Assembly (NCBI RefSeq): GCF_000300855.1
Contig: NZ_ALJF01000006.1
Location: forward strand, 62,001 to 126,000
Reading direction: 5' to 3'
DNA length: 64,000 bases
DNA from: Agrobacterium albertimagni AOL15
Lineage (GTDB): Bacteria; Pseudomonadota; Alphaproteobacteria; Rhizobiales; Rhizobiaceae
In this document: positions 45,362 to 53,764 of the stretch, piece after piece
How positions within the stretch are numbered: position 1 is the stretch's first letter
Layout: each line of letters starts with the position of its first letter
Notes under the pieces: generated by a model
Told to the model about the DNA's origin: nothing
What the model saw: the letters and a program-made list of their open reading frames with translations, nothing else
The model's database searches: none
Translations under genes and position numbers: made by a program

Positions 45362-46104
45362 AAAGAGACACCTGGCAAATCGTCAAGGACCATCTGGCCA
45401 GTGACATCGCCTCAGGCAAGCTTGCTCCCGGCACACGGCTGCCGACGGAGCCCGAGCTGTGCGAGGTCTTCGGCGTTGGCCGCCACTCAGTCCGGCGTGC
45501 AGTGTCAGCGCTCGCGGTCGAGGGCAAGCTCAGGGTTGAACAGGGGCGCGGCACCTTCGTCGAGGCGACCCGGCTGATCAACTACCAGATCGGGCGCAGG
45601 ACGCGTTTCCGCGAGAACCTTATCGGCCAGGGCTATAAGCCGTACGGCGAGCATCTTTCCTCCACGATCGTGCCGGCACCCGACCGTGTAGCTGAGGCGC
45701 TGCGGATCGCACGCGGGGCCGAGGTCCATCGGATCATGAGGCGGGGTCTGGCCGACGACATGCCAATCAATCTCGGCATCGCCTTTCATCCGGTCGCGCT
45801 TTTTCCCGATCTCGGCGCGCGCCGTGAGGCCGGCGTTTCCGTGACCGAAATCTATCGTGACCACGGGGTCACCGACTATTTCCGCAAGAGCACCACCATC
45901 TTCACCCGCCGCGCCGAGCCGGAGGAATCCAGGCTGCTGCGGCAACACCCAGATCATCCCGTCATGGTCGTCACAAAGATCGACGTCGATGCCAAGGGCA
46001 CCGCGCTTGGATATTCCGAGGCGGTCTGGGCGGGCGACCGCGTCCAGTTTTCTTTCGACAGTCTCGATGACCCCTTCGTGGGCGAGGAAGGCAAGACCCC
46101 ATGA
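45358..46104 (+). CDS. phnF: PhnF, GntR/HutC-family regulator of phosphonate genes
   Basis: A 248-residue regulator with an N-terminal winged HTH (LPTEPELCEVFGVGRHSVRRAVSALAVEG, about 28-56; core EVFGVGRHSVRRAVS) and a C-terminal UTRA ligand domain. It matches PhnF of phosphonate clusters by family and position. The stop overlaps phnG (ATGA), so it is the operon's first gene. Its start codon lies inside a 48-bp perfect palindrome; an alternative start further downstream would cut into the HTH. It is predicted to sense a phosphonate-related ligand and repress its own operon and phnC. Confidence 0.88.
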   Translation: MQRDTWQIVKDHLASDIASGKLAPGTRLPTEPELCEVFGVGRHSVRRAVSALAVEGKLRVEQGRGTFVEATRLINYQIGRRTRFRENLIGQGYKPYGEHLSSTIVPAPDRVAEALRIARGAEVHRIMRRGLADDMPINLGIAFHPVALFPDLGARREAGVSVTEIYRDHGVTDYFRKSTTIFTRRAEPEESRLLRQHPDHPVMVVTKIDVDAKGTALGYSEAVWAGDRVQFSFDSLDDPFVGEEGKTP

Positions 46105-46556
46105 CAACACAGTTCCAGCATGCCGGTGTGCCAGGCGAAGACCACGCCCGCCGGCTCGAAACCCTTGCGCGCGCCGATGCCGCCGCGCTGAAGGCCTTCG
46201 CGGAAGAGCTTCTTGCACCGCTCGGCGCGATCGACGTCATTCAGAGCCGCACAGGGCTCGCGATGCTGCCGATGCGCGACACGGTAAAAGGCACAGACTT
46301 TCATCTCGGCGAGGTGTTGGTGGCGGAAGCGCATATCCGGCTCCGGTCCAACGGCACGGAAGGCTATGGCATGATCGTTGGCCGCGACCTCGAGCGTGCC
46401 ATGGCGATGGCGATCGTGGACGCAGCCGGGTCGATCGAAACCCTTGCCGCGCGCGTCAGCAACTTCGTGGAAGATGAGGCCCTGAAGATCGTGGGCGCAG
46501 ACACAGAGCGCCTTCGCGCGGTCGAGGCGACCCGCGTAGACATGGAGACCTTCTGA
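46101..46556 (+). CDS. phnG: PhnG, C-P lyase core subunit
   Basis: A 151-residue PhnG-like protein. Family marks are the segment SRTGLAMLPMRDTVKGTDFHLGEVLVAEAHI and the following GYGMIVGRDLERAMAMAIVDAA (key pieces: LGEVLVAE, GYGMIVG). In E. coli PhnG forms the core with H, I and J and takes part in attaching the phosphonate to ribose triphosphate. Residues usual in that family are largely kept, though the FxLGEVLVTE motif has Ala where Thr is typical. It is coupled to phnF and phnH by stop/start overlaps. Confidence 0.85.
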   Translation: MTTQFQHAGVPGEDHARRLETLARADAAALKAFAEELLAPLGAIDVIQSRTGLAMLPMRDTVKGTDFHLGEVLVAEAHIRLRSNGTEGYGMIVGRDLERAMAMAIVDAAGSIETLAARVSNFVEDEALKIVGADTERLRAVEATRVDMETF

Positions 46557-47113
46557 TGGATGCCTCCGCCCTGATCGCTATCCCCGTTCCGAACGACCTG
46601 GAGCGGCTTCACAATGCCACCTACGATGCCCTGATGTGGGCGCTCGCCCGCCCCGGCACTGTCCAGACTCTGCCTCAGCCGGGTCTGGAGGCCATCGTCG
46701 ACACGCTGGTCGACCGCGAATGCCGGGTCTTTTCGAGCCACAAGACGCTCCAGCCGCTGATCGCCTCGACCGGAGCGGCAATTACCGGCGCGCGGGACGC
46801 CGACCACGCCTTTATCGATCTGGGAGCTGAGGCGGGCCTGCGCGAACTGGCCGTCGTGCCCGCGGGGTCGCACCTCTATCCCGATGACGGCGCGACCGTG
46901 TTTTCATCGGCGAGGATTGGCGAAGGACAGAGGCTCCGCCTGAGCGGCCCCGGTATCGAAACTTATGCAGACATCCGTATCGGAGGCCTCAAGCCTGATG
47001 TCTGGACGCTCCGCGCGACGCGCTGCCTCTATCCGACCGGCTTCGAACTCCTTTTCGTCGACGGCGACCACGTTGTCGGTCTGCCGCGCTCAACCACGGT
47101 GGAGGTACTCTGA
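46556..47113 (+). CDS. phnH: PhnH, C-P lyase core subunit
   Basis: A 185-residue PhnH-like protein, shorter and more divergent than E. coli PhnH. The pattern NATYDALMWALARPGTV near the N-terminus and the ending TRCLYPTGFELLFVDGDHVVGLPRSTTVEVL (pieces: LYPTGFELLFV, GLPRSTTVE) are characteristic. PhnH binds in the core complex as a pseudo-dimer partner. It shares one base with phnG (TGATG) and one with phnI, confirming a tightly packed operon. Confidence 0.82.
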   Translation: MDASALIAIPVPNDLERLHNATYDALMWALARPGTVQTLPQPGLEAIVDTLVDRECRVFSSHKTLQPLIASTGAAITGARDADHAFIDLGAEAGLRELAVVPAGSHLYPDDGATVFSSARIGEGQRLRLSGPGIETYADIRIGGLKPDVWTLRATRCLYPTGFELLFVDGDHVVGLPRSTTVEVL

Positions 47114-48198
47114 TGGCCTATGTGGCAACCCGAGGCGGCGAACGCGCCATTGAACAGTCTGAACGGCTTTACCGCGCCGAAATTGGCGCGATCGACATCG
47201 AACGCGTCACGGAAATCCGCAACAGCCTGCCTTACCTGATCGACCGCGTGATGGGCGAGGCCTCGCTTTACGACCGGGATCTCGCGGCGCTTGCGCTCGC
47301 CCAGGCCGGCGGCGATCTCTACGAGGCCGTGCTCCTTTTGCGCGCCTGGCGCACCACCCAGCCGCGCCTTGCGATCGCCGAGCCGGTGACGCAGGAAAGC
47401 CTCTTCACCCATCGCCGCATCTCCGCCGCCTTCAAGGACATCCCCGGCGGTCAGTTGCTCGGTCCGACGCTCGACTATTCGCACCGACTGCTGGCGACAG
47501 GGGTGCTGGAAGGCAAAGCATTCCAGCCGGCCCCGGTCGAACCTGCGGCAAAACCCGCGCCTGCGCGCCAGCCATCGCTTGCCGCCTGGCAGAAGGCGCA
47601 AGGGCTGGTTGCTGACATCGCCGCCGACGAGGTGGCCCCGGACGACATTCCAGACCTCACCCGCGAGCCGCTACTCTTTCCGGCCAAGCGTGCCCATACG
47701 CTGCAAAGCTTGGCTCGCGCCGACACCGGCGGCGTGCTGGCGCTTGGCTATTCCGCGATGCGCGGCTATGGCAATGCGCATCCGACCGTCAATGAACTGC
47801 GTCTCGCAGAGGCGGACGTGCGTGTGCGCCATCCGGCGGGCACGATTTTCTCGGCTGGTCGCGTCCGCGTCTCGCAGGCGGAAGTCACGAGCAAGGGAAA
47901 AGACGGTCAGCTTGAGCTCGGCTTCTGCGCGACCCTCGGCTGGAACGAAATCAAGACCATCGCGGGCGCGACGCTGGATCTCAACTCCGCAGCAGCGGAT
48001 CAGAATTCACCCGTCAGCGAGGAATTCTTCCTTTACCACACCGAACCCGTCGAAGCCTCGGGCTTCTGCATCCATTTCAAGCTGCCGCATTACGTCACCT
48101 TCCAGTCTTCACTCGACGCCCTGCGCGACGCGAAGAAGAAGGCCGCCTCCACCGATGACACCCCCAAGACCAGCAAGCTCGTGGAGGAGCCGGCATGA
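47113..48198 (+). CDS. phnI: PhnI, C-P lyase core subunit, remodelled
   Basis: A 361-residue PhnI-like protein. The N-terminus MAYVATRGGERAIE and the RGYGNAHPTVNELR segment are family-typical, and the HX4H zinc motif is kept as H321-FKLP-H326, matching E. coli His328/His333. The stretch that normally reads like GYGLVFGQSERKAMSMALVDRAL is replaced by a different one (LELGFCATLGWNEIKTIAGATLDL). In the classical enzyme PhnI is the nucleosidase-like subunit at the PhnJ interface. The cluster's PhnJ is altered too, so this is probably a divergent C-P lyase branch. Confidence 0.8.
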   Translation: MAYVATRGGERAIEQSERLYRAEIGAIDIERVTEIRNSLPYLIDRVMGEASLYDRDLAALALAQAGGDLYEAVLLLRAWRTTQPRLAIAEPVTQESLFTHRRISAAFKDIPGGQLLGPTLDYSHRLLATGVLEGKAFQPAPVEPAAKPAPARQPSLAAWQKAQGLVADIAADEVAPDDIPDLTREPLLFPAKRAHTLQSLARADTGGVLALGYSAMRGYGNAHPTVNELRLAEADVRVRHPAGTIFSAGRVRVSQAEVTSKGKDGQLELGFCATLGWNEIKTIAGATLDLNSAAADQNSPVSEEFFLYHTEPVEASGFCIHFKLPHYVTFQSSLDALRDAKKKAASTDDTPKTSKLVEEPA

Positions 48199-49109
48199 GC
48201 CTTTCCTCACTCACAAAGCCATGGGAAGCCTTCAGCTACGGCTTCCTAGACGCCTCGGCCAAGCGCGAACTGCGTCGCAAGATGCTCAAAGCGATTGCTG
48301 TGCCGGGCTGCCAGATGCCCTATGCCAGCCGTGAGGTGCCAATCGCGCGCGGCTGGGGCACCGGCGGCCTGCAGGTTACACTGACCCTGATCAAGCCCTC
48401 CTCCGTGATCAAGGTGATCGACCAGGGCGCCGACGACAGCGTCAACGCCGCCTCGATCCGCCGCTTCCTGTCGCGCGTCTCCGGCGCCGGCGAGACCTGG
48501 GACACCCAGGAAGCGACAATCATTCAGAGCCGGCACCGTATCCCTGAGGAAAAACTGCGCGAAGACCAGATCCTCGTGCTGCAGGTGCCGAATCCTGAGC
48601 CCTTGCGCCCGGTCGAGCCCAACATGTCGACCGCCCGCCAGATGCATGCCGACGCCGATTACGGTCGCCTGTGGCTGACACTCTACGAGCAAATGGTACG
48701 TTCGGGCCGTATCATGCAGGGCGCGTCCTATCCTTCGCTCGTCAACGGCCGCCATGTCATGACCCCGTCGCCGATCCCGCGCTGGGACGTACCGAAGCTC
48801 GACATGGCAAGACACCTGACCTTCCTCTCGGCTGGGCGCGAGAAGCGGCTCTACGCCGTGCCGCCCTTCACTCGGGTCGAGCCGCTGGTCTTCTCCGACG
48901 TGCCCTACAAGGTGGAGGACCACGCTTCCCTCACCTGCCATCGCTCGGGTGTCACCGGCTACTTCATGAACGAGATTCCGCAGGACGACGGCGGCTCGCA
49001 ATTCGAGCTGTCCGACAGCAATTTCGGCATCAAGGCCATCCGCCGCGCCGAGGGGCTCGATGTTGAACAGGGCGAAACCTGGTATAAGAACGGAGAATTC
49101 CGCCCATGA
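48195..49109 (+). CDS. phnJ: PhnJ-like protein lacking three of the four conserved cysteines
   Basis: A 304-residue PhnJ homologue, clearly so from RGWGTGGLQVT, IKVIDQGADDSVNAASIR, QSRHRIPE and SAGREKRLYAVPPFTRVE. H114 matches the zinc-site His108 of E. coli PhnJ, and G38 (AVPGC) matches the glycyl-radical Gly32. The cysteine motif CX2CX21CX5C (E. coli C241, C244, C266, C272) reads C248, S251, L272, G278: two Fe-S ligands and the thiyl Cys are absent. I aligned these by the flanking DD-GG and SD(T/S)(D/N)(Y/F) residues, one deletion included. The canonical radical-SAM reaction should therefore be impossible. Function may be lost or replaced; the intact operon argues against simple decay. C39 and C248 remain. 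Confidence 0.85.
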   Translation: MSLSSLTKPWEAFSYGFLDASAKRELRRKMLKAIAVPGCQMPYASREVPIARGWGTGGLQVTLTLIKPSSVIKVIDQGADDSVNAASIRRFLSRVSGAGETWDTQEATIIQSRHRIPEEKLREDQILVLQVPNPEPLRPVEPNMSTARQMHADADYGRLWLTLYEQMVRSGRIMQGASYPSLVNGRHVMTPSPIPRWDVPKLDMARHLTFLSAGREKRLYAVPPFTRVEPLVFSDVPYKVEDHASLTCHRSGVTGYFMNEIPQDDGGSQFELSDSNFGIKAIRRAEGLDVEQGETWYKNGEFRP

Positions 49110-49921
49110 TCGCTGAAAATTTGACCCCGCGGCTGCAGAACGCGCCGCAACTGATGACCACCCCGCCACTGTTGACCGTGACCGATATCAGCAAGCGCTT
49201 CGGCAGCGTGGTCGCGCTCCACGAGGTTTCGGCGACCGTCTATCCAGGCGAAGTGCTCGGCATCGTCGGCGAAAGCGGCTCGGGCAAGTCTACCCTTCTC
49301 AGAATGCTGAACCTAGAGGACACGCCCGACAGCGGTGACTATCGCCTGGCCCTGCCGGAGTTCGACGGCAACCTGTTCGATCTCGACCGCTTCGCCCGCC
49401 GCATGCTTTGCGCGCGCCAGATCGGCATCGTCTACCAGAACCCGCATCTCGGTCTGTTGATGGGCCATACCAGTTCCGGCAACGTGGCGGAGCGCCTGCT
49501 CATCGCCGGCGAGCGGCGTTTCGCCGAACTGCGTTCGAAGGCACGAGAGGCGCTCGATGCCTCGGAGTTTCCATTGGAGCGCATGGATGCGCGGCCGATC
49601 GAACTGTCCGGCGGCATGCAGCAGCGCGTACAGCTCGCCAAGGCGATTGCGCTCGAACCGGCACTGCTCCTGCTCGACGAGCCGACCACCGGCCTCGACG
49701 TGTCCGTGCAGGCGCTGGTGCTCGACACCTTGAAGCGGTTGCAGCGGGATCGGGCGATCACAATGGTCATCGTCAGCCACGATCTCGGCGTGATCCGCAC
49801 CATGGCCGACCGGGTCATGGTCATGCGGCGCGGTCGCGTGGTCGAGCAAGGCCTGGTTGACCAGATCTTCCAGGATCCGCAACACGAATACACCCAGCAA
49901 CTCGTTCACGCCAAATTGTGA
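49106..49921 (+). CDS. phnK: PhnK, ABC-type ATPase of the C-P lyase complex
   Basis: A 271-residue ABC ATPase. Walker A is GESGSGKS, the signature ELSGGMQQRVQLAKA and Walker B LLLLDEPTTGLD, then VSHDLGVIRTMADRVMVMRRGRVVEQGL with the typical DPQHEYTQQL end. No transporter partner is implied; in E. coli PhnK docks on the PhnGHIJ core together with PhnL. The ATG at 49106 overlaps phnJ by 4 nt; a second ATG at 49154 is possible. The presence of normal ATP-binding motifs supports a working complex. Confidence 0.85.
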   Translation: MIAENLTPRLQNAPQLMTTPPLLTVTDISKRFGSVVALHEVSATVYPGEVLGIVGESGSGKSTLLRMLNLEDTPDSGDYRLALPEFDGNLFDLDRFARRMLCARQIGIVYQNPHLGLLMGHTSSGNVAERLLIAGERRFAELRSKAREALDASEFPLERMDARPIELSGGMQQRVQLAKAIALEPALLLLDEPTTGLDVSVQALVLDTLKRLQRDRAITMVIVSHDLGVIRTMADRVMVMRRGRVVEQGLVDQIFQDPQHEYTQQLVHAKL

Positions 49922-49928
49922 GGCCGCC

Positions 49929-50636
49929 ATGCAGCCCGTCCTGGAGGTGGAAGGCCTCTCGAAAACCTTCCACATGCACCATCTCGACCAGAACCTTCAC
50001 GCATTTTCCGGCATCGGGTTTACGCTGAACCCCGGCGAGTTCCTGCTATTGAGGGGACCAAACGGCGTCGGCAAGTCGACACTTCTGCGCACACTCTATC
50101 GCAGCTACCTGCCGCGCGCGGGGCAGATCTGGTACCACACGGCCGAGGGCCGCATCGACCTCGCCAGGGCAGCCGACGTCGACATCGCGCTATTGCGCCG
50201 GCGCGAGATCGGCTTCGTCACCCAGTTCCTGATCGCCCGCCCGCGGGTTCCTGCCGAGGATATTGTCGCCGAGCCCTTGCGACAGGCGGGCATGCCGCGC
50301 GACGAGGCGCTCTTCGAGGCACGGCACTGGTTGGAAGCCTTCGGCGTCAAGCGCACTCTCTGGAAGGCCTATCCCACCACCTTTTCAGGCGGCGAACAGC
50401 AGAAGGTCAACCTCGCCCGGGCACTCATCCTTCCACAGCGGCTACTGCTCCTCGACGAGCCAACGGCCTCGCTCGATGCCGGCGCTCGAAAGGCGCTGGT
50501 AGACCGTCTCGCCGACCTCAAGGCGCAGGGCGTCGCTATGATCGGCGTTTTTCATCATCCGGGAGACGTGGCTGGGCTCATCGACCGGGAAATCGAACTT
50601 CAAGCCTTTGAGGAACTTGCCAATGTGGATCTCTGA
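49929..50636 (+). CDS. phnL: PhnL, ABC-type ATPase of the C-P lyase complex
   Basis: A 235-residue ABC ATPase. Walker A is GPNGVGKS, the signature FSGGEQQKVNLARAL and Walker B LLLLDEPTASLD, with the PhnL-type FVTQFLIARPRVPAEDIVAEPL in the Q-loop area. The start ATG at 49929 is 7 nt after phnK. It overlaps phnM by 14 nt. It is the second ATPase acting on the core; the pair is thought to remodel the complex using ATP. Confidence 0.85.
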   Translation: MQPVLEVEGLSKTFHMHHLDQNLHAFSGIGFTLNPGEFLLLRGPNGVGKSTLLRTLYRSYLPRAGQIWYHTAEGRIDLARAADVDIALLRRREIGFVTQFLIARPRVPAEDIVAEPLRQAGMPRDEALFEARHWLEAFGVKRTLWKAYPTTFSGGEQQKVNLARALILPQRLLLLDEPTASLDAGARKALVDRLADLKAQGVAMIGVFHHPGDVAGLIDREIELQAFEELANVDL

Positions 50637-51792
50637 TTGCCGGGTGGTGCTGTTAGATCGCGTGTTGCCAAATGGTGCTGTACGCATCGAGGATGGCATC
50701 ATCGCGGAAATTTCGGAAAAACCCGTCGCCAATGCCGACATGTCGGCCCAAGGCTTGATCCTCATGCCGGGCTTCATCGACATGCACGGCGACATGGTGG
50801 AACGCGAGGTAGAGCCCCGGCCGAATGTGCGCATGCCGCTTGAGCTCGGTTTGCGCGATCTCGACCGCCGTCTTGCCGTTTCCGGCGTCACGACCGCCTA
50901 TGCCGCGCTGTCCTTCAGCCCTGCCTCGACCTACGGGCACCTGCGCAGCTACGATCATACCAGCAGCGTCATCCGCGCGATCAAGACTATGCGCGACCAG
51001 CTATTGGTCGACCACAAAGTCCATGCGCGCTTCGAGATCAACTTCCCCAAGGCGCTCGCCGTGATCGAGGAGCTGATCGCCGAGGGTTCGGTGGATCTGA
51101 TCTCGCTCAACGATCATACGCCGGGACAGGGTCAGTATCGCGATGTCGAGCGCCACATCGACAAGCTCGCCCGCGAAAAGGGCGTGAGCCTCGAAGAGGC
51201 CGCACAGTCGATCGCGCGGCGTATCGAGGAACGCACCCAGCCAGCCGACGTGATGACGCATACGCTGGATGCGATCTCCAAAGCCTGTCATGCCCATGGT
51301 GTGGTACTCGCCAGCCATGACGACGACACCGTCGTCAAGGTGCAACTGATGCACTCGCTTGGCGTCCTGATCAGCGAGTTTCCGGTCACCCTCGAGGCCG
51401 CCGCCGAGGCTAAGAGGCTCGGCCTGATGAACGCCATGGGCGCACCAAACGCGCTGCGCGGACAGTCCTATTCAGGCAATCTTTCCGCGCGCGACGCTCA
51501 TGCCGCCGGGCTGCTTGATATCCTTGCCGCCGATTATCATCCCTCGGCCATCCTACCGGCGGTGCTGGAACTGGCAAAGACCGACAAGCACGGACTTCCC
51601 GGTGCCTGCCGGCTGGCGACGTCCAATCCAGCCCAGGCGCTCGGACTTTCCGATCGCGGTGAGATCGCGGTCGGCAGGAAGGCTGACCTCCTCGTCGCCG
51701 ACGACAACGGCATCGGTCATGTCCGCTGCGTCTTCCGGGGCGGCCGCAAAATCTATTCCGACGGTTCGCTCGCCTTTTCGCGCGCAGCGTAA
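50623..51792 (+). CDS. phnM: PhnM-type amidohydrolase (ribose triphosphonate diphosphatase branch)
   Basis: A 389-residue amidohydrolase-fold protein. The metal motif reads FIDMHGDMVEREVEPRPNVRM, where E. coli PhnM has HTDN in place of HGDM. FEINFPKAL, LISLNDHTPGQG and VVLASHDDDT follow, the last carrying His and Asp ligands. PhnM removes pyrophosphate from the ribose-triphosphate phosphonate before the C-P cleavage step. The start 50623 overlaps phnL and skips the upstream codons. A rho-independent terminator follows after 25 nt, closing this transcription unit. Confidence 0.8.
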   Translation: MWISDCRVVLLDRVLPNGAVRIEDGIIAEISEKPVANADMSAQGLILMPGFIDMHGDMVEREVEPRPNVRMPLELGLRDLDRRLAVSGVTTAYAALSFSPASTYGHLRSYDHTSSVIRAIKTMRDQLLVDHKVHARFEINFPKALAVIEELIAEGSVDLISLNDHTPGQGQYRDVERHIDKLAREKGVSLEEAAQSIARRIEERTQPADVMTHTLDAISKACHAHGVVLASHDDDTVVKVQLMHSLGVLISEFPVTLEAAAEAKRLGLMNAMGAPNALRGQSYSGNLSARDAHAAGLLDILAADYHPSAILPAVLELAKTDKHGLPGACRLATSNPAQALGLSDRGEIAVGRKADLLVADDNGIGHVRCVFRGGRKIYSDGSLAFSRAA

Positions 51793-51817
51793 GGTCCCGA
51801 CCATTCACGACATCTCG

Positions 51818-51851
51818 GCGGGCCGTACAGCGTGCGGCCCGCTTCTCTTTT
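51818..51851 (+). terminator. rho-independent terminator after phnM
   Basis: Stem GCGGGCCG (51818-51825) with CGGCCCGC (51835-51842) and a 9-nt loop is followed by TTCTCTTTT. This is a complete intrinsic-terminator pattern and separates phnF-M from phnC-E. Confidence 0.85.
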
Positions 51852-51919
51852 GCCCTTGTCTCCAAGGCTTGCAGCGCCGCTGAGGCTGCTACAAAACTGT
51901 CGCAAATCCTCCAAATTAA

Positions 51920-51933
51920 ATTCATTCGGATGA
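51920..51933. promoter_or_regulatory. PhnF-like operator upstream of phnC
   Basis: ATTCATTCGGATGA matches the core of the phnF palindrome (ATTCATTCGAATGA) in 13 of 14 bases. It lies about 40 bp upstream of the phnC start, after the phnM terminator, so phnC has its own promoter controlled probably by the same protein. Confidence 0.65.
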
Positions 51934-51969
51934 TATGTCGCTGTCACAGAGGCGCCCCATGATCGCTTC

Positions 51970-52776
51970 ATGGAAAAGAACACGCTCTCCCTTCGCAATC
52001 TCGGCCGCAGCTTCGGCCCGACCAGAGCCGTCGACGGTGTCAGTATCGACATCGCCGCCGGAGAGTTTGTAGGCGTCATTGGCCGCTCAGGTGCCGGCAA
52101 GTCCACGCTTCTGCGCCTCATCAACCGCCTGATCGACCCGACCGACGGCAGCGTTCATTTTGGTGACCGCGAGATCACGTCGCTCAACGGACGGGCGCTG
52201 CGTCAGTGGCGGCGCGAATGCGCGATGATATTTCAGCAGTTCAACCTGATCGAGCGGCTCGACGTTTTGACCAACGTATTGGTCGGCCGCATCTCCTCGC
52301 ATGGTTTCGCGAGCTCCATGGCGATGCACTTTTCCGACGCCGAACGGGCGCTCGCGATCCGCGCACTCGACCGGCTCGATCTCGCGCCTCAGGCGCTTCA
52401 GCGCGCCGGCACGCTTTCGGGTGGCCAGCAGCAGCGTGTTGCGATCGCCCGCGCGCTTCTGCAGGAGCCGCGCATCCTGCTTGCCGACGAACCCATTGCC
52501 AGTCTCGATCCCGGCAACGCCATGCGCGTCATGGAGGCGCTGCGCACGATCAACACCGAGGACGGCATCACCGTCATCGTCAACCTGCACACGCTCGATA
52601 CCGCGCGCGCCTATTGTGACCGCATCATCGCCATGCGCTGCGGCGTGGTCATGTTCGACGGCAGCGCCCGCAACCTCACCGACGACGTGGTTCGCGACAT
52701 CTACGGCGGGGCCGGCCTCGCCGAATTCAACGAATCCATAACCTCGACCTCCATCCGGTCGGCGGTTCCGGCCTGA
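51970..52776 (+). CDS. phnC: PhnC, phosphonate ABC transporter ATP-binding protein
   Basis: A 268-residue ATPase of the phosphonate/phosphate/phosphite importer. Walker A is GRSGAGKS, the Q-loop lies in AMIFQQFNLIERLDVLTNVLVGR, the signature is [15 protein letters not shown] and Walker B ILLADEPIASLD. The Gly-Arg-Ser Walker A and NLIERLDVLTNVL are typical for PhnC. It is preceded by its own promoter with a PhnF-like site and is 21 nt upstream of phnD. Confidence 0.88.
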   Translation: MEKNTLSLRNLGRSFGPTRAVDGVSIDIAAGEFVGVIGRSGAGKSTLLRLINRLIDPTDGSVHFGDREITSLNGRALRQWRRECAMIFQQFNLIERLDVLTNVLVGRISSHGFASSMAMHFSDAERALAIRALDRLDLAPQALQRAGTLSGGQQQRVAIARALLQEPRILLADEPIASLDPGNAMRVMEALRTINTEDGITVIVNLHTLDTARAYCDRIIAMRCGVVMFDGSARNLTDDVVRDIYGGAGLAEFNESITSTSIRSAVPA

Positions 52777-52797
52777 TCAACCTCTGGGAGAATATCA

Positions 52798-53700
52798 ATG
52801 CGTCTCATCGCCGCCACAGCCCTCCTCACGATTCTTGCCCTGCCGGCCGTCGCTGCCGACTGGAAATCCGACTACAAGGTCGTCCGCTTCGGCGTCCTCT
52901 CCAGCGAGAACGAGAAGGATCGCGTCGCCCGCTACAAGCCCTTCGAGGCCTACCTCAAGAAAACCCTTGGCGTTGACGTCGAGCTGTTCACCGCCGGCAA
53001 CTTTGATGGCGTGATCCAGGCGCTCGCCGCCGACCAAATCGAATTCGCCTTCCTCGGCTCCTCGGCCTATGCCGCGGCCTATACCGAGACCAACGGCGGC
53101 GTCATTCCGCTCCTGACTGCGGTTCAGGAAGACGATTCGACCGGCTATTTCTCCGTCATCACGGTGCGCTGCGACAGCCCCTACAAGAATATCGAGGACC
53201 TGAAAGGCAAGGTTCTGGCCTTCGCCGATCCGGATTCCACCAGCGGCTATGCCGTTCCGAACTACAACCTCGTGCAGCAGGGCTATGAGCCCTCGACCTA
53301 TTTCTCCGCCACGCCGTTCTCCGGCAGCCACGAGGCCGGCGTCCAAGGCGTCGTCAACGGCCAATTCGATGCCGCCGCCGCCTACATCAACAATGAGAAG
53401 AGCGGCATCCCGCAGCGTATGGTCAGCAAGGGCATGATCAAGGAAGGCGAGGTCTGCAACATCTGGATGTCGCCCGAGATCACCTCCGGTCCGTTTACCG
53501 CCCGCGCCAACCTGCCGGCCGAACTGATCGCCGACATGCGGGCCGCGTTGAAAGCCATCCCGGAGGCCGATCCGGCAGCCCACAAGGAAATGACCGGCGC
53601 CGAAAACTCGACCGCCAAGGGCTATGTCGAGGTTGACCATGAACGCTACCAGTGGATTGTTGACATGCGCGCCTGGCTGAAGGCCCAACGCAAGAGCTGA
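52798..53700 (+). CDS. phnD: PhnD, periplasmic phosphonate-binding protein
   Basis: A 300-residue secreted binding protein. MRLIAATALLTILALPAVAA is the signal peptide. The mature protein has VVRFGVLSSENEKDRVARYKPFEAYLKKTLG (core FGVLSSENEKDR), EFAFLGSSAYAAAY, ITVRCDSPYKNIEDLKGK and FADPDSTSGYAVP, the phosphonate/phosphite ligand-binding pattern of PhnD. It presents substrate to PhnE1/E2. The exact phosphonate cannot be inferred. Confidence 0.87.
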   Translation: MRLIAATALLTILALPAVAADWKSDYKVVRFGVLSSENEKDRVARYKPFEAYLKKTLGVDVELFTAGNFDGVIQALAADQIEFAFLGSSAYAAAYTETNGGVIPLLTAVQEDDSTGYFSVITVRCDSPYKNIEDLKGKVLAFADPDSTSGYAVPNYNLVQQGYEPSTYFSATPFSGSHEAGVQGVVNGQFDAAAAYINNEKSGIPQRMVSKGMIKEGEVCNIWMSPEITSGPFTARANLPAELIADMRAALKAIPEADPAAHKEMTGAENSTAKGYVEVDHERYQWIVDMRAWLKAQRKS

Positions 53701-53764
53701 TCCCGAGCGGAACGCAGACGGGGCGATCTCGATAGGGAGCGCTCCTTTTTCACAGGGAAACGCC

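Noticed and set aside
51930-51948. Possible Pho box upstream of phnC (CTGTCAC)
   Set aside because: Only one heptamer matches well; the 11-nt-spaced partner matches in 4 of 7 positions. PhoB control cannot be claimed.
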